Assembly (NCBI RefSeq): GCF_011604685.1
Contig: NZ_CP050063.1
Span: 5,602,501 to 5,666,500, forward strand
Direction: 5' to 3'
Length of the DNA: 64,000 nucleotides
From: Spirosoma aureum
Lineage (GTDB): Bacteria > Bacteroidota > Bacteroidia > Cytophagales > Spirosomataceae
The notes below the pieces were generated by a model. The model searched no databases, was not told where the DNA came from, and was given only the letters and a program-made list of their open reading frames with translations. Both the position numbers and the translations under genes were made by a program. The stretch's first letter is position 1, and each line of letters opens with the position of its first letter. Below are positions 1-9,184 of this stretch, in pieces.

Positions 1-1098
1 CTTTACCGGGCCGCGCTACGTCCCGAAAACGATACCGACGAATGGCTTGGACGAGCCTTGTTTGCCGCTGCTGCCGTTCACCGGACCGGTTTTCTGGCCG
101 AAGCCGCTAAAGCTACCCCTACTGCGGAAAATTCACTGGCCAGCCGGTTGCTATCGGGCATCAATAAAGAAGTGTATTCGCTGCAACGACGAGCTGTCAT
201 TACCATGCCTCCTGACGTATCGGGTAAGGAGATTATTGTAAAAGGTTCGGCCACGAAAGGAATCCGTAACCTGGAAGGTTTCATTATGGGGCAAGGTGAT
301 AAAGAGGGCGGCTATGGGCTATACATAAAAGATGGCCACCTGACAATGGTTGTGAAACAAAACGAAAAAGTTTATTCTGCCAGCACCAGGGAAGGGCTTC
401 CCGACAATTTTGAGTTTGAGGGGCGTCTTGTGAACAATGGCGAGATGGTGCTATTTGTAAACGGTCGGGAAGCTGCAAAAGGCAAAGCGCCTTCCTTATT
501 TACCAAACCGTTGACGGGTAGTATTCGGGTGCAGCGGGATTTTACCAATGAAAACTCGATGGGTGTTTATGCGGGCGCATACAATACTACGTCGTCCTTC
601 GATTTTATGGGTAATGTGCAAAACGCTACGCTGGAGATTCGCAACCCAACCGGCGAATCCCAACCAATGTTACCGAAAAAGCCCATTTCTGACAAGGCAA
701 CGATAGTGACTATCAAGGTAGTAGAAGAGCAGATGAAATACGACACAAAACAGTTTACGGTACGTGCCGGACAACCTGTAGTACTGACGCTCGAAAACCC
801 GGACATCATGCAGCACAACATCGTTATCTGCAAACCCGCTACTGCCGAGAAAGTCGGGAAAGCCGCCGATAAGATGGCACAGGACCCTAAAAGTGTTGAG
901 AAACACTACGTTCCACAGTTACCGGAAATTGTAGCTTCCAGTATTTTAGTCAATCCGGGGGAATCATATACGCTCGAATTTGTTGCCCCGGCCAAACCCG
1001 GCGACTATCCATTTATCTGTACGTTTCCCGGCCACTGGAGTATCATGCGGGGCGTTATGCGCGTCGAAAAAGTAAATGAATCAACGAACGTCCGATAA
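1..1098 (+). CDS. C-terminal part of a secreted protein ending in a plastocyanin/azurin-type copper domain (5' end outside window)
   Basis: The frame is open from base 1, so this is the 3' part of a larger gene; the TTG at 58 is not a convincing start. Residues up to about 240 (from base 1) contain no domain I can name; a stretch resembling a concanavalin-like sugar-binding fold (LEGFIMGQGDKEGGYGLYI, then LFVNGREAAKG) lies in the middle. The last 130 residues are a cupredoxin: a His in MQHNIVI, then CTFPGHWSIM, which supplies the Cys, second His and Met ligands of a type 1 copper site. In this phylum and in planctomycetes such domains often end large secreted proteins with a haem-binding CxxCH module, as part of periplasmic electron transfer. 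Only 12 bp separate it from the ThuA gene, so the two are probably co-transcribed. The cupredoxin call is firm; what the missing front half does is not visible. Confidence 0.85.
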   Translation, partial: LYRAALRPENDTDEWLGRALFAAAAVHRTGFLAEAAKATPTAENSLASRLLSGINKEVYSLQRRAVITMPPDVSGKEIIVKGSATKGIRNLEGFIMGQGDKEGGYGLYIKDGHLTMVVKQNEKVYSASTREGLPDNFEFEGRLVNNGEMVLFVNGREAAKGKAPSLFTKPLTGSIRVQRDFTNENSMGVYAGAYNTTSSFDFMGNVQNATLEIRNPTGESQPMLPKKPISDKATIVTIKVVEEQMKYDTKQFTVRAGQPVVLTLENPDIMQHNIVICKPATAEKVGKAADKMAQDPKSVEKHYVPQLPEIVASSILVNPGESYTLEFVAPAKPGDYPFICTFPGHWSIMRGVMRVEKVNESTNVR

Positions 1099-1110
1099 CC
1101 AACATATACC

Positions 1111-1845
1111 ATGTACCGATTTCTAATTTACCTCCTGCTGCCAACGCTGCTTATTTCCCTCACCCGTTGCAAAACGAGTTCAAACGCCACCGCCAAAGCT
1201 GGTAAACCTATTCGGGTGCTGGTGGTGGGTGGCGGTACGTCGCATAACTTCGGAATGTGGTACCGCAACGTGGACGGACAGACACTAAGCCGCGACGGTT
1301 TCGCCACTGTCAACTACGTAGGCGATCCCGACTCCATGCTGACCTATCTGCCCCAGACCGATGTATTGTACCTCAGTAACAACCGGCCCATTACCAACCC
1401 GGCAGTGCGTCAGGCTATTATGGATCACGCCAACGCAGGCAAGGGCTTGCTGATTGCCCACGCAGCCATGTGGTATAACTGGAAAGACTGGCCTGAATAC
1501 AATCAGAATCTCGTCAGTGGCGGAACCCGCAAGCACGATAAGTATGGCCCCTTCGATGTCACTGTGACTGACACCCAACACCCCATTACGAAGGGAGTTG
1601 AACAAAAATTCAGCCTGAAAGACGAACGCTACTACTACATTCCCGACCCGGCCGGACCAGGCATTACAGTGCTGGCCAGTTCGAGCTTATCTCCTTCTGA
1701 CCCGGTTTATCCATCGGTGTTTGTGGTTAATCATCCCAAAGCGCGTATCGTCGGTCTGGCGCTAGGCCATGATGCAGAATCGCACAATTTGCCCGTTTAC
1801 CAGACGCTGCTGCGAAATTCTGTGGCATGGGCTGGAAGGAGATAG
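1111..1845 (+). CDS. ThuA-like domain protein (class I glutamine amidotransferase fold), exported
   Basis: 244 residues. It starts with a hydrophobic segment ending LTRC, an imperfect lipobox, so it is probably a lipoprotein or otherwise exported. The body matches the ThuA family: RVLVVGGGTSHNFGMWYR near the start, a central KGLLIAHAAMWY, and a late IVGLALGHDAESHN. ThuA proteins have a flavodoxin-like/GATase1 fold. They are common in Bacteroidota and planctomycete carbohydrate loci and are usually fused to or next to cytochrome and Gfo/Idh proteins; their reaction is not settled. Here it follows the cupredoxin gene and precedes a Gfo/Idh gene. The stop codon overlaps the first base of a long hairpin, which probably ends the transcript. 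Confidence 0.85.
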   Translation: MYRFLIYLLLPTLLISLTRCKTSSNATAKAGKPIRVLVVGGGTSHNFGMWYRNVDGQTLSRDGFATVNYVGDPDSMLTYLPQTDVLYLSNNRPITNPAVRQAIMDHANAGKGLLIAHAAMWYNWKDWPEYNQNLVSGGTRKHDKYGPFDVTVTDTQHPITKGVEQKFSLKDERYYYIPDPAGPGITVLASSSLSPSDPVYPSVFVVNHPKARIVGLALGHDAESHNLPVYQTLLRNSVAWAGRR

Positions 1846-1918
1846 AACGCAGATCAGTATGATTCTTATGATAGACTATGATCTTATCTAAACATAGGCA
1901 TCATACTGATCTGCGTTC
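1845..1918. repeat. Long hairpin, 19 bp perfect stem (palindrome family 2)
   Basis: Bases 1845-1863 pair perfectly with 1900-1918; the loop is 36 nt. It lies directly after the ThuA stop, so it can act as a terminator. There is no clean T-run. Its loop (tgatctta and catcata words) resembles the inner part of the hairpin at 51527-51640, and both start with a tagaac(c)gc tip, which suggests a repeat family and not just a terminator. Confidence 0.8.
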
Positions 1919-1960
1919 CATCAACCGAGTAACATTCCATTTCAAACAATTGAATCAATT

Positions 1961-3073
1961 ATGAGTGATCAGAAAATTACCGTTGTCATTGTTGGCATGG
2001 GCTTTGGCAAGGAGTTCATCCCCATTTACCTGCAACACCCCAATATCAATAAGGTGGGCATCTGTACCCGCAATCGCCAGACACTCGACGACCTCAGAAC
2101 GAAATACAACCTCGACCCGGAGCTTTGCTTTGAGCATTTCGAGGATATACCCGGTCGCGCCGATGTCGATGCCATCCACGTAGTAACCCCCGTTCCAGAC
2201 CACGCCCGCATGACGCTGGCTTCGCTCAACGCCAATAAACACACCGCCTGCACCATCCCGATGGCAATGACCAAGGAGGATTGTAAGGCCATTGTGGAAG
2301 CCAAACGACGAAGTGGTAAGGTGTATATGATGATGGAGACAGCCCTTTACACCCGCGAGTTTCTCTACGGTCTCAACTTAGCCGAAACCGGCGAGTTAGG
2401 ACGGATTCAGTTTGTTCGGGGATCGCACATCCAGGACATGAGCATGGAAGGTTGGGGTGAATACTGGAAAGGTTACCCACCGATGCTCAACGGTACCCAC
2501 GCAATTTCCCCTCTGCTCCGTATCAACAACACAACGGCCGAAACCGTCGTCTGTCATGGATCAGGACGGTTGAGAGACGATCTGGCCAGCCGTTATGGTT
2601 CACCTTTTGCGGTTGAAACTGCTACATTCACGCTTAAAGATTCCGACGTAATTGCCGAAGCCACACGCTCGCTGTTCGACGTAGTACGCCAGTATCGGGA
2701 AAGCTACGATGTTTACGGCACCAAAATGTCGTTCGAGTGGGAGCAGTTGCAGGATGAGGAACACATTATTTTCGACGGGGGCGAAAATGCCCGGCGTATC
2801 AACGTACCCGACACCGACGAGCTGCTCATCGATCCCATCAAGCACTTCACGAAGCGCGAAAAAATCGACGATCCTAACCACGTATCGTTTTTGCAGGGAG
2901 CGGGTCACGGCGGGTCGCACCCGCACCTGGTACAGGAGTTCATGGCTGCCATCATCGAAGGTCGCGACTCGGCGGTAGATGCGGAATTAGCCGCCAATTA
3001 TACTCTCGCCGGTATCTGCGCCCACGAATCGGCCATGAAAGGTGGGGAACGAATCACCATTCCTTCGTATTAG
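1961..3073 (+). CDS. Gfo/Idh/MocA-family oxidoreductase, variant without the usual EKP motif
   Basis: 370 residues. It has an N-terminal Rossmann fold with VGMGFGKEFIP as the dinucleotide-binding loop, then the family's C-terminal alpha/beta domain. In most members the loop after the sixth strand reads EKP, and its Lys contacts substrate and nicotinamide; here the equivalent stretch is ACTIPMAM, with no Lys or Glu. The C-terminal half carries QGAGHGGSHPHLVQEF and a VRQYRESYDVYG stretch. Both are shared with the paralogue at 29835-30953, which also lacks EKP, so the two form one subfamily. Family members act on sugars, inositols or sugar acids with NAD(P). The gene is the first of a run (epimerase, Tm-1-like, PEP-hydrolase-like) that probably handles one carbohydrate. 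The ATG was chosen because the Rossmann strand starts right after it. Confidence 0.85.
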   Translation: MSDQKITVVIVGMGFGKEFIPIYLQHPNINKVGICTRNRQTLDDLRTKYNLDPELCFEHFEDIPGRADVDAIHVVTPVPDHARMTLASLNANKHTACTIPMAMTKEDCKAIVEAKRRSGKVYMMMETALYTREFLYGLNLAETGELGRIQFVRGSHIQDMSMEGWGEYWKGYPPMLNGTHAISPLLRINNTTAETVVCHGSGRLRDDLASRYGSPFAVETATFTLKDSDVIAEATRSLFDVVRQYRESYDVYGTKMSFEWEQLQDEEHIIFDGGENARRINVPDTDELLIDPIKHFTKREKIDDPNHVSFLQGAGHGGSHPHLVQEFMAAIIEGRDSAVDAELAANYTLAGICAHESAMKGGERITIPSY

Positions 3074-3179
3074 TTGGCGTTACTTTTCATGAAATCAACT
3101 GCTTACATCTGACGTAGTGAGGACTAATAGCTTTCATTACTACATTCCAGCCTATGCTCAACGCTAATTCACTACTAGC

Positions 3180-4031
3180 ATGATTCAATTTGGTGCCAGT
3201 ACCTTCATCTGGGTGTCCCCTTTCACCACAAACTCATTCGACCTGCTCTATAAAGTCGCCGACATGGGTTACGATATTATTGAAGTAGCTGTTGAAGATA
3301 AAGATCTGATCGACTGGGTAAAACTCAAACAACTGGCACGCGAAACAGGGCTAAAAATAACCATTAGCGGAGCATTCGGCCCCAACCGCGACCTATCCAG
3401 CGACGAGCCTGCCATCCGAAAAAATGGACTTTCGTACATCGAAGATTGCCTGCGTCTGGCCGAAGCGATGGAAAGCCCCATTTTTACGGGGCCGGTTTAT
3501 TCAGCAGTAGGGAAAACACGTCTTGTTTCTGCCGAACGTAAACATCAGGAACGAAACTGGTGCCTTGAAAACCTGCATCAGGCCAGCGAAGTAGCCCGGC
3601 AATGTGGTGTAGTGATTGGACTGGAACCGCTCAATCGCTTCGAAACGGACATGGTCAACACGGCAGAGCAGGCACTATCTCTGGTGCGCGAAGTTGGCCA
3701 TCCGTTCCTCAAAATCTCGCTCGATACGTTCCACAATAACATTGAGGAAAAAAGTATTCCGGCTACTATTCGGGCTGTTGGGAAGGAGTTGCTTTGCCAT
3801 GTTCAGGGCAATGAAAGTGATCGGGGCACACCTGGAACCGGTAACGTTGACTGGCCGGGTATCAACGAAGCCTTGATCGATATTGGCTATGACGGAGCCG
3901 TCGTCATCGAAACCTTCGGTGCACCATCCGCAGAACTCGCCAAAGCCGCGTCCATCTGGAGGCCATTAGCAAATAGCCCCGATGAACTGGCCAGTGAAGG
4001 GTTAGATTTCTACAAATCGCTCTTTCGGTAG
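3180..4031 (+). CDS. Sugar phosphate isomerase/epimerase-family TIM barrel, ketose 3-epimerase-like
   Basis: 283 residues, a complete AP-endonuclease-2-type TIM barrel. The expected metal and catalytic residues of D-tagatose/D-psicose 3-epimerases are at matching places: E149 (GLEPLNRFETD), D182 (SLDTFHNN), H207 (LLCHVQGNESDRG) and E244 (VVIETF). Length and motif spacing fit that subgroup better than xylose isomerase or endonuclease IV, but the substrate cannot be read from sequence. It lies 106 bp after the Gfo/Idh gene and only 3 bp before the Tm-1-like gene, so translation with the latter is probably coupled. Cytoplasmic; no signal peptide. The likely role is C3 (or C2/C4) epimerisation of a keto sugar or sugar acid in the pathway encoded here. 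Confidence 0.88.
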   Translation: MIQFGASTFIWVSPFTTNSFDLLYKVADMGYDIIEVAVEDKDLIDWVKLKQLARETGLKITISGAFGPNRDLSSDEPAIRKNGLSYIEDCLRLAEAMESPIFTGPVYSAVGKTRLVSAERKHQERNWCLENLHQASEVARQCGVVIGLEPLNRFETDMVNTAEQALSLVREVGHPFLKISLDTFHNNIEEKSIPATIRAVGKELLCHVQGNESDRGTPGTGNVDWPGINEALIDIGYDGAVVIETFGAPSAELAKAASIWRPLANSPDELASEGLDFYKSLFR

Positions 4032-4034
4032 TAT

Positions 4035-5252
4035 ATGCAAAAATCCATCGTCATTATCGGTTGTTTCGACACCAAAGGCCCCGCCTTCGCCTTTCTGCGG
4101 AACTGCATACTGGCGAGGGGCGAATCTGTCCTCACAATCAATACGGGCATGATGAAAACGGTGGTCGATTTCCCGATTGATTATGATGCAGAAGTCGTTG
4201 CCGAGGCCGCTAACGATTCACTGGAGAGGCTCCGCACGAGTCGGGACCGTGGGCGAGCGATTGAGATCATGGGGACGGGAGCAGCTGCCATTGTGGAACA
4301 GTTGATACGTTCGGGGCAGTTGAAGGGCGCTATTGGCATGGGCGGTGGGGGTGGTACGTTCGTGGCGCTCTCGGCAATGCAACCTATTCCATTTGGAGTA
4401 CCCAAACTTTGTCTGTCAACCATGGCCGGTAAGGACTTAACCCGGCAGGTTGGGACGAAAGACGTAACGCTAATGGCTTCGGTAGTGGACGTTGCGGGAC
4501 TAAACGGCATGCTGACCCCGCTAATCGAACAGGCGGCAGCCGCCATTTGCGCGATGGCCGACGTAACACCGACAATGCATCAAAAATCGGCGGGCCGAAT
4601 TGCCATTAGTATGTTTGGTAACACAACCACGTGCGTGAGCTATTGCACAGAACGTCTTGAAAAAAAGGGATATGAAGTGATCGCCTTTCATGCCAATGGC
4701 CTGGGCGGTCGAGCGATGGAAAGCCTGATTGGCGAAGGGCATTTCGACGCTGTGCTGGACGTTACGACTACCGAACTGGCCGATGAATTATGCGGAGGTG
4801 TTTGCAGTGCCGGGCCAGATCGACTAATGGCCGCAGCCCGAATGGGCCTGCCGCAGGTAGTGGTACCGGGCTGTCTGGATATGGTTAATTTCAGCCAACC
4901 TGACACGGTTCCTGCGCATTATCAGCACCGTCAACTGTACAACTGGACACCGACCGTAACCCTCCTGCGAACCGACGCATCTGAGAATGAACAACTTGGA
5001 AAGTTATTAGCTCAGAAAGTAAATCAATCGAAAGCGAACGTAACGGTTGTTTTACCTTTGAACGGTATCTCGCAGATTGACGCTGCTGGAAATGCCTTTT
5101 ACCAGCCTGAGGTCAATAGGGTACTTTTCGACACCATAAAAAGCAATCTTTCTCAACGGATAAAACTAATTGAATCGCCCACGCACATCAACGATCCGGC
5201 ATTTGCCGACGTATTGGTTGCGAGTTTACTGGAATTATTACAACCAAGATAA
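4035..5252 (+). CDS. Tm-1-like ATP-binding domain protein (UPF0261)
   Basis: 405 residues, the usual length of the stand-alone UPF0261 family. It starts IVIIGCFDTKGPAFAFLR and contains IEIMGTGAAAIVEQL, the glycine-rich GAIGMGGGGGTFVALSAM, and VVPGCLDMVNFSQPDTVP. It matches the N-terminal half of the tomato Tm-1 protein, which blocks tobamovirus replication; in bacteria the family is of unknown biochemical function, with a nucleotide-binding N-terminal domain. In plants and fungi this domain is fused to a TIM-barrel domain, and the gene for that second domain follows here after 15 bp. Setting in a sugar-epimerase/oxidoreductase operon suggests a metabolic role. Identity is firm, activity unknown. 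Confidence 0.9.
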   Translation: MQKSIVIIGCFDTKGPAFAFLRNCILARGESVLTINTGMMKTVVDFPIDYDAEVVAEAANDSLERLRTSRDRGRAIEIMGTGAAAIVEQLIRSGQLKGAIGMGGGGGTFVALSAMQPIPFGVPKLCLSTMAGKDLTRQVGTKDVTLMASVVDVAGLNGMLTPLIEQAAAAICAMADVTPTMHQKSAGRIAISMFGNTTTCVSYCTERLEKKGYEVIAFHANGLGGRAMESLIGEGHFDAVLDVTTTELADELCGGVCSAGPDRLMAAARMGLPQVVVPGCLDMVNFSQPDTVPAHYQHRQLYNWTPTVTLLRTDASENEQLGKLLAQKVNQSKANVTVVLPLNGISQIDAAGNAFYQPEVNRVLFDTIKSNLSQRIKLIESPTHINDPAFADVLVASLLELLQPR

Positions 5253-5267
5253 AGCAAGACATATCGT

Positions 5268-6128
5268 ATGCCGAACCAATGGACTGGAAAAGGAAATCCC
5301 TATACAAGAGACGAAGTCAGAGCGCGTTTACAAGCGACACTGACTAGTCAGAAGGCCATTATTGCTGCAGGGGCCGGAACAGGTATCAGCGCTAAATTCA
5401 TCGAGAAAGGGGGCGCCGATCTGATAATTATCTACAACTCCGGGCGGTTCCGCATGTCGGGTCACGGTTCTACGGCGGGTCTGATGGCCTATGGAGATGC
5501 CAACGCCGTAGCGATGGAAATCGGTGAGTTTGAAGTGCTGCCTGTCGTTGAAGAGATCCCGGTGATTTGCGGAGTGCATGGCTCCGACCCCCGCCGACGA
5601 ATGTGGCATCACCTGCTGAAAGTGAAAGAAATGGGCTTCTCCGGCATTAACAATTTCCCAACCCATTGCATCGTAGACGGCCATTTTCGGCGGGTGCTGG
5701 AAGAAACCGGAATGGGTTTCGATAAGGAAGTTGAAATGGTACGGTTGGCGAGTAAAATGGACCTGTTTTCCATCGTCTACGTTGCCACACCCGATGAAGC
5801 CCGTCAAATGGCCGAAGTAGGTGCTGACGCGATCATTGCTCACGTCGGTACTACCGTCGGTGGGTCCATTGGCGTCACAGAAGCAAGCTGCTCCATGGAC
5901 GAAGCCGTCGAGCGAACGCAGGCCATTATCAATGCTGGTCGGGCCGTAAACCCCGACATTTTTTTCCTGGCGCATGGTGGACCCATCAACACCCCCGACG
6001 ATGTTCGTATCGTGCTTGACCGGACGAACGTACAGGGTTTTGTAGGTGCCTCGTCGCTGGAGAGAATGGGCGTGGAAGTATCGCTTACCGAACTGACCCA
6101 AAAATTCAAGTCGCTTAGTCGTTTATGA
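5268..6128 (+). CDS. Phosphoenolpyruvate hydrolase-family TIM-barrel protein, partner of the Tm-1-like protein
   Basis: 286 residues. Typical features are AGAGTGISAKFIEKGGADLIIIYNSGRFR at the start (two glycine-rich barrel strands), VCGVHGSDPRR-type strand (VICGVHGSDPRRRMW), INNFPTHCIVDG, IIAHVGTTVGGSIG and FLAHGGPINTP. This is the PF09370-type family annotated as PEP hydrolase or TIM-barrel signal transduction protein; the annotation is by superfamily relation and the reaction is not established. It corresponds to the C-terminal half of plant/fungal Tm-1-type fusions and is the immediate downstream neighbour of the UPF0261 gene, so the two probably form a complex or consecutive steps. It is the last gene of the run and is followed by a long hairpin. 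Confidence 0.88.
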   Translation: MPNQWTGKGNPYTRDEVRARLQATLTSQKAIIAAGAGTGISAKFIEKGGADLIIIYNSGRFRMSGHGSTAGLMAYGDANAVAMEIGEFEVLPVVEEIPVICGVHGSDPRRRMWHHLLKVKEMGFSGINNFPTHCIVDGHFRRVLEETGMGFDKEVEMVRLASKMDLFSIVYVATPDEARQMAEVGADAIIAHVGTTVGGSIGVTEASCSMDEAVERTQAIINAGRAVNPDIFFLAHGGPINTPDDVRIVLDRTNVQGFVGASSLERMGVEVSLTELTQKFKSLSRL

Positions 6129-6168
6129 TCTGACCATTTTTCGGTAAACTTTCTGTTTGTTTTTCGAC

Positions 6169-6268
6169 TCCAGGACTTTCGCTTGGAAGCGTTCCATGGT
6201 TACTAGTGATACGCAGACAAACCACGGTCCACCGTTGCGTTGGCACGCTTCCAAGCGAAAGTCCTGGA
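6169..6268. repeat. Long hairpin, 24 bp perfect stem (palindrome family 1)
   Basis: Bases 6169-6192 pair perfectly with 6245-6268; the loop is 52 nt. It lies between two converging genes, where it could terminate both. Its left half (aggactttcgct ... ccatggttact) matches the right half of the hairpin at 25082-25157 at 29 of 33 positions by eye, and the positions that differ inside the stem are compensated on the other arm. That makes it a member of a dispersed palindromic repeat family. Confidence 0.85.
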
Positions 6269-6318
6269 ATCCTGTTTCTTATGAAACGTTAGCAACCTCT
6301 CAACGACGAAGTAGCTGA

Positions 6319-8424
6319 TTATGGCAACGCAAACGCCACGTACCGATCCCCCGACTTCGTTTTGAGTTTGCCTCCTCCGCAGGCAATCACGACATATTGC
6401 TTGCCATTGACGGCGTAGGTACTCGGCGAGGCATACCCGGCAGCGGGCAGTTTGGCGCGCCAGAGTTCACGGCCCGTTTTTCGGTCGAAAGCCCGAATCA
6501 GTTCGTCGCGGGAGGAGGCAATGAAGAGCAACCCGCCCGCCGTGACGGCCGGAGCACCATAGTTGTCGGTGCCCGTCGGGGGGATGCCCTTCGCCACCAG
6601 TTCGGGGTACTCGCCCAGCGGAACTTGCCAACGGTGTTCGCCCGTATTCAGGTCGATCGCTGTCAGCGTGCCCCAGGGTGGACGGCTAACGGGGTACCCG
6701 GCCCGGTCATACCAGCGGGTAAACCCTGTGTGGTGGTAGGGAGCGGTATTAAGTCCTGCAGTGCTGGCGACGGTCGTTGTTTTGCCGAACAAAAAATCCA
6801 CGATGGCCTTACGTTCGGCTTCCTTTAGTTGGGTGAATGCTGGCATCATGCCCTGGCCTTTGGCGAGAACCTGAGCCACGGACGTCTCGTTGCGTTTTTG
6901 GGAAATACTGGTCAGGGCCGGATAGGTCCCATCGTGACTGCCTTCGCGGTTTGGGCCGTGGCAGTTGGCACAGTGGGTTTGGTAGAGTTGACTGCCAGTG
7001 CGGTCAACTGCACCACCTGACAACGAACCGGCGGGGGTCGGAACCAACCCCATGGTGACCGGAATTTGCTTGGAGGGAACGTACATAATGCCGGCTTCGT
7101 CCACCGCTGCCCCACCCCATTGCGCGCCACCGTCGGTGCCTGGGAAAAATACGGTACGGTTGGGACTTAGTGGAAGGGGAATAAACTCCTTACCCGATTG
7201 CCAGCGCCGAAGCTGGGCCAGCACGGTGTCGCGGTCGGTGACAAAGTCGTTAATATCGCTTTCCGAAAACGATTGCCGGGTAAAAGGCGCGGGTTTGAGG
7301 GGAATCGGCTGGGTAGGCCAGGCTTTTTCTCCCGGAACGCTGGAAGCAGGCATGGGTCGTTCCTCAATCGGAAACAGCGGCTTACCTGTGACCCGATCGA
7401 AGACAAAAAGAAAACCTTGTTTGGATAAAACCGAAACGGCATCAACCTTTTTGCTACCATGAACGACGGTGAATAAATTGGGGGGAGCCGGAATATCGCG
7501 ATCCCAGATGTCGTGGTGGATCGTCTGAAAATGCCAGAGCCGCTTGCCTGTGGCCGCATCAAGGGCTATAAGGCTGTTGCCGAACAGGTTCTGGCCGGGC
7601 CGGCTACTGCCGTATAAATCGAAGGCAGCCGTTCCCGTAGGCACGTATACGATGCCACGCTGCCGGTCGATGGCCATGCCCATCCAGTTGTTGGCTCCAC
7701 CAAAGTTACGGTGGCCGTCTTTCGGCCAGGTGTTGGCTCCGTACTCGCCGGGATGTGGTATGGTGTGGAACGTCCAGACGAGCCGCCCCGTGTGCAGGTC
7801 ATAGGCGCGCACGTCGCCGGGCAGGGCAGGCGCGATCTCCGACACCCGGTGGCCCATGATGAGCAGATTTTTATACACTACACCCGGCGTATTGCTCACC
7901 ACGTAATCGTCGGCTCCGGGACGGGCGAGGCCGTCTTTTAAGTTGATTTTTCCGCCTTTCCCAAAACTGGCCACCGGTTTTCCCGTTCGGGCGTCGAGGG
8001 CGTAGAGCAGCGAGCCGTAGGCGAAGAAAATTCGGACTTCCCGCCCATCGGTCCAGTAGGTAACGCCCCGGCTATTCATGGCAAAGGTATCGTCGGTGAA
8101 GGCCGTTTTCCAAATCTCCTTACCCGTAGCAGCGTCGAGCGCAAAGGCCTGCGACCCTGCCGAAACACCATACAGCACCCCGCCGATGATAAGCGGGTTG
8201 CACTGAATCTGGGTGTTGTTTTTGAGGGTATCGACTCCGCCCGAAGCATATTCCCAGGCGACCTGTAGGCCCGCAACGTTGCCGGAGTTTAGCTGCGTGA
8301 GTGGCGAAAAATGGTTACGATCTGGCCCGCCGTTGTATTCGGGCCAGTCGGTAGTGGCGGGTTTTTCGGCCAGGCTGAGCAGGCCAACGGTCAGGACTAA
8401 GGCTGAGTAGGTTAAACGTTTCAT
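6319..8424 (-). CDS. PQQ-type quinoprotein dehydrogenase with inserted cytochrome c domain, exported
   Basis: 701 residues from the chosen start. An upstream in-frame start at 8547 would put 41 charged residues before the signal peptide, so I use the ATG at 8424, which opens directly into a signal sequence (KRLTYSALVLTVGLLSLA). The body is a beta-propeller of repeated blades of the ALDAATGK(E/R)(I/L)W type, as in quinoprotein glucose and alcohol dehydrogenases. At about residues 485-489 is CANCH, a haem c site, followed by MMPAFTQL, which gives the Met ligand; the cytochrome is inserted before the last blades. Periplasmic oxidation of a sugar or alcohol with direct electron transfer to the haem is the expected role. 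No PQQ synthesis gene is visible in the window. A close paralogue is at 33391-35696. Confidence 0.88.
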   Translation of the reverse strand: MKRLTYSALVLTVGLLSLAEKPATTDWPEYNGGPDRNHFSPLTQLNSGNVAGLQVAWEYASGGVDTLKNNTQIQCNPLIIGGVLYGVSAGSQAFALDAATGKEIWKTAFTDDTFAMNSRGVTYWTDGREVRIFFAYGSLLYALDARTGKPVASFGKGGKINLKDGLARPGADDYVVSNTPGVVYKNLLIMGHRVSEIAPALPGDVRAYDLHTGRLVWTFHTIPHPGEYGANTWPKDGHRNFGGANNWMGMAIDRQRGIVYVPTGTAAFDLYGSSRPGQNLFGNSLIALDAATGKRLWHFQTIHHDIWDRDIPAPPNLFTVVHGSKKVDAVSVLSKQGFLFVFDRVTGKPLFPIEERPMPASSVPGEKAWPTQPIPLKPAPFTRQSFSESDINDFVTDRDTVLAQLRRWQSGKEFIPLPLSPNRTVFFPGTDGGAQWGGAAVDEAGIMYVPSKQIPVTMGLVPTPAGSLSGGAVDRTGSQLYQTHCANCHGPNREGSHDGTYPALTSISQKRNETSVAQVLAKGQGMMPAFTQLKEAERKAIVDFLFGKTTTVASTAGLNTAPYHHTGFTRWYDRAGYPVSRPPWGTLTAIDLNTGEHRWQVPLGEYPELVAKGIPPTGTDNYGAPAVTAGGLLFIASSRDELIRAFDRKTGRELWRAKLPAAGYASPSTYAVNGKQYVVIACGGGKLKTKSGDRYVAFALP

Positions 8425-9184
8425 GAACAGGTCTGGAGGAAAGTACAAATGAACAAAAAATGGTCGAAAATTGCGGTAGCCTCTCGTCTTATGTGGCTCA
8501 GGAACACCAATAATCCTGGCGGGTCTCCGCCAACATCCTGTCGGCATTACCTTTTAATGTCCCGCAATACCTCCAGTCTCCCCGGTGGGTTGGGGTATTT
8601 CCGACGGTATACCGCGCTTAATTCAAGGCACATCATACGCACCCTGTTAATAACATTAAAGATCGGCTCCATTTAGAGTTGAAACCGAGGAAGATTCGTC
8701 GAATGGAATCCATAATAGTTTAACAACTACCCGAATGCCGATGCCAATCTATCGGGCAATGATTTGTTCATATCTAAACACCTTCAGTACAGAAATGGAC
8801 AGGCTTTTGTCTGCTCGAATCTGTAACCTTAGTGGACGTTACAGATTCGAGCAGATAATTATTTAAGCCCTACAAGGCAGCCAGCAATTGGCAGTCCGAT
8901 GATGTGGCACCTTCTGTACCAACTCTCATTTATAGCATTGACGAACACATTAACAGGGGGTCGATCACTAGCAAAATCCAGTCATCTTAGAGTAGATATT
9001 GTGTAATACGATCTACAAGATTGAGTTGTTTTGTAGACAAGAAGGATTTCTCGTAGAAACCAATGGATTAACTAAAACCGATGTACGGCACTGCATTCGC
9101 CTACTAATACTGGCCAGGCCCCCGCTCCTACCCTTATGGCATACTAATTGGTCTAGCGCTGGTATATCCTAAAGCATCTGAAAA
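8425..9184. other. Gene-free stretch of 760 bp with an 18 bp hairpin
   Basis: Both flanking genes start outward from here, so it should hold two promoters, though I cannot place them. The short open frames inside show no family signature. The one clear structure is a perfect hairpin: 8810-8827 pairs with 8838-8855 around a 10 nt loop, followed by taattatt. No annotated gene ends here, so a terminator role would require an unrecognised transcript. Confidence 0.6.

Noticed and set aside
5328..6101. 257-residue open frame on the minus strand
   Set aside because: It is fully antisense to the PEP-hydrolase-family gene, has no family signature, and the plus-strand protein is complete.
8449..8676. 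75-residue plus-strand frame in the gene-free region
   Set aside because: Composition and content are not protein-like and it overlaps the promoter side of the dehydrogenase gene.
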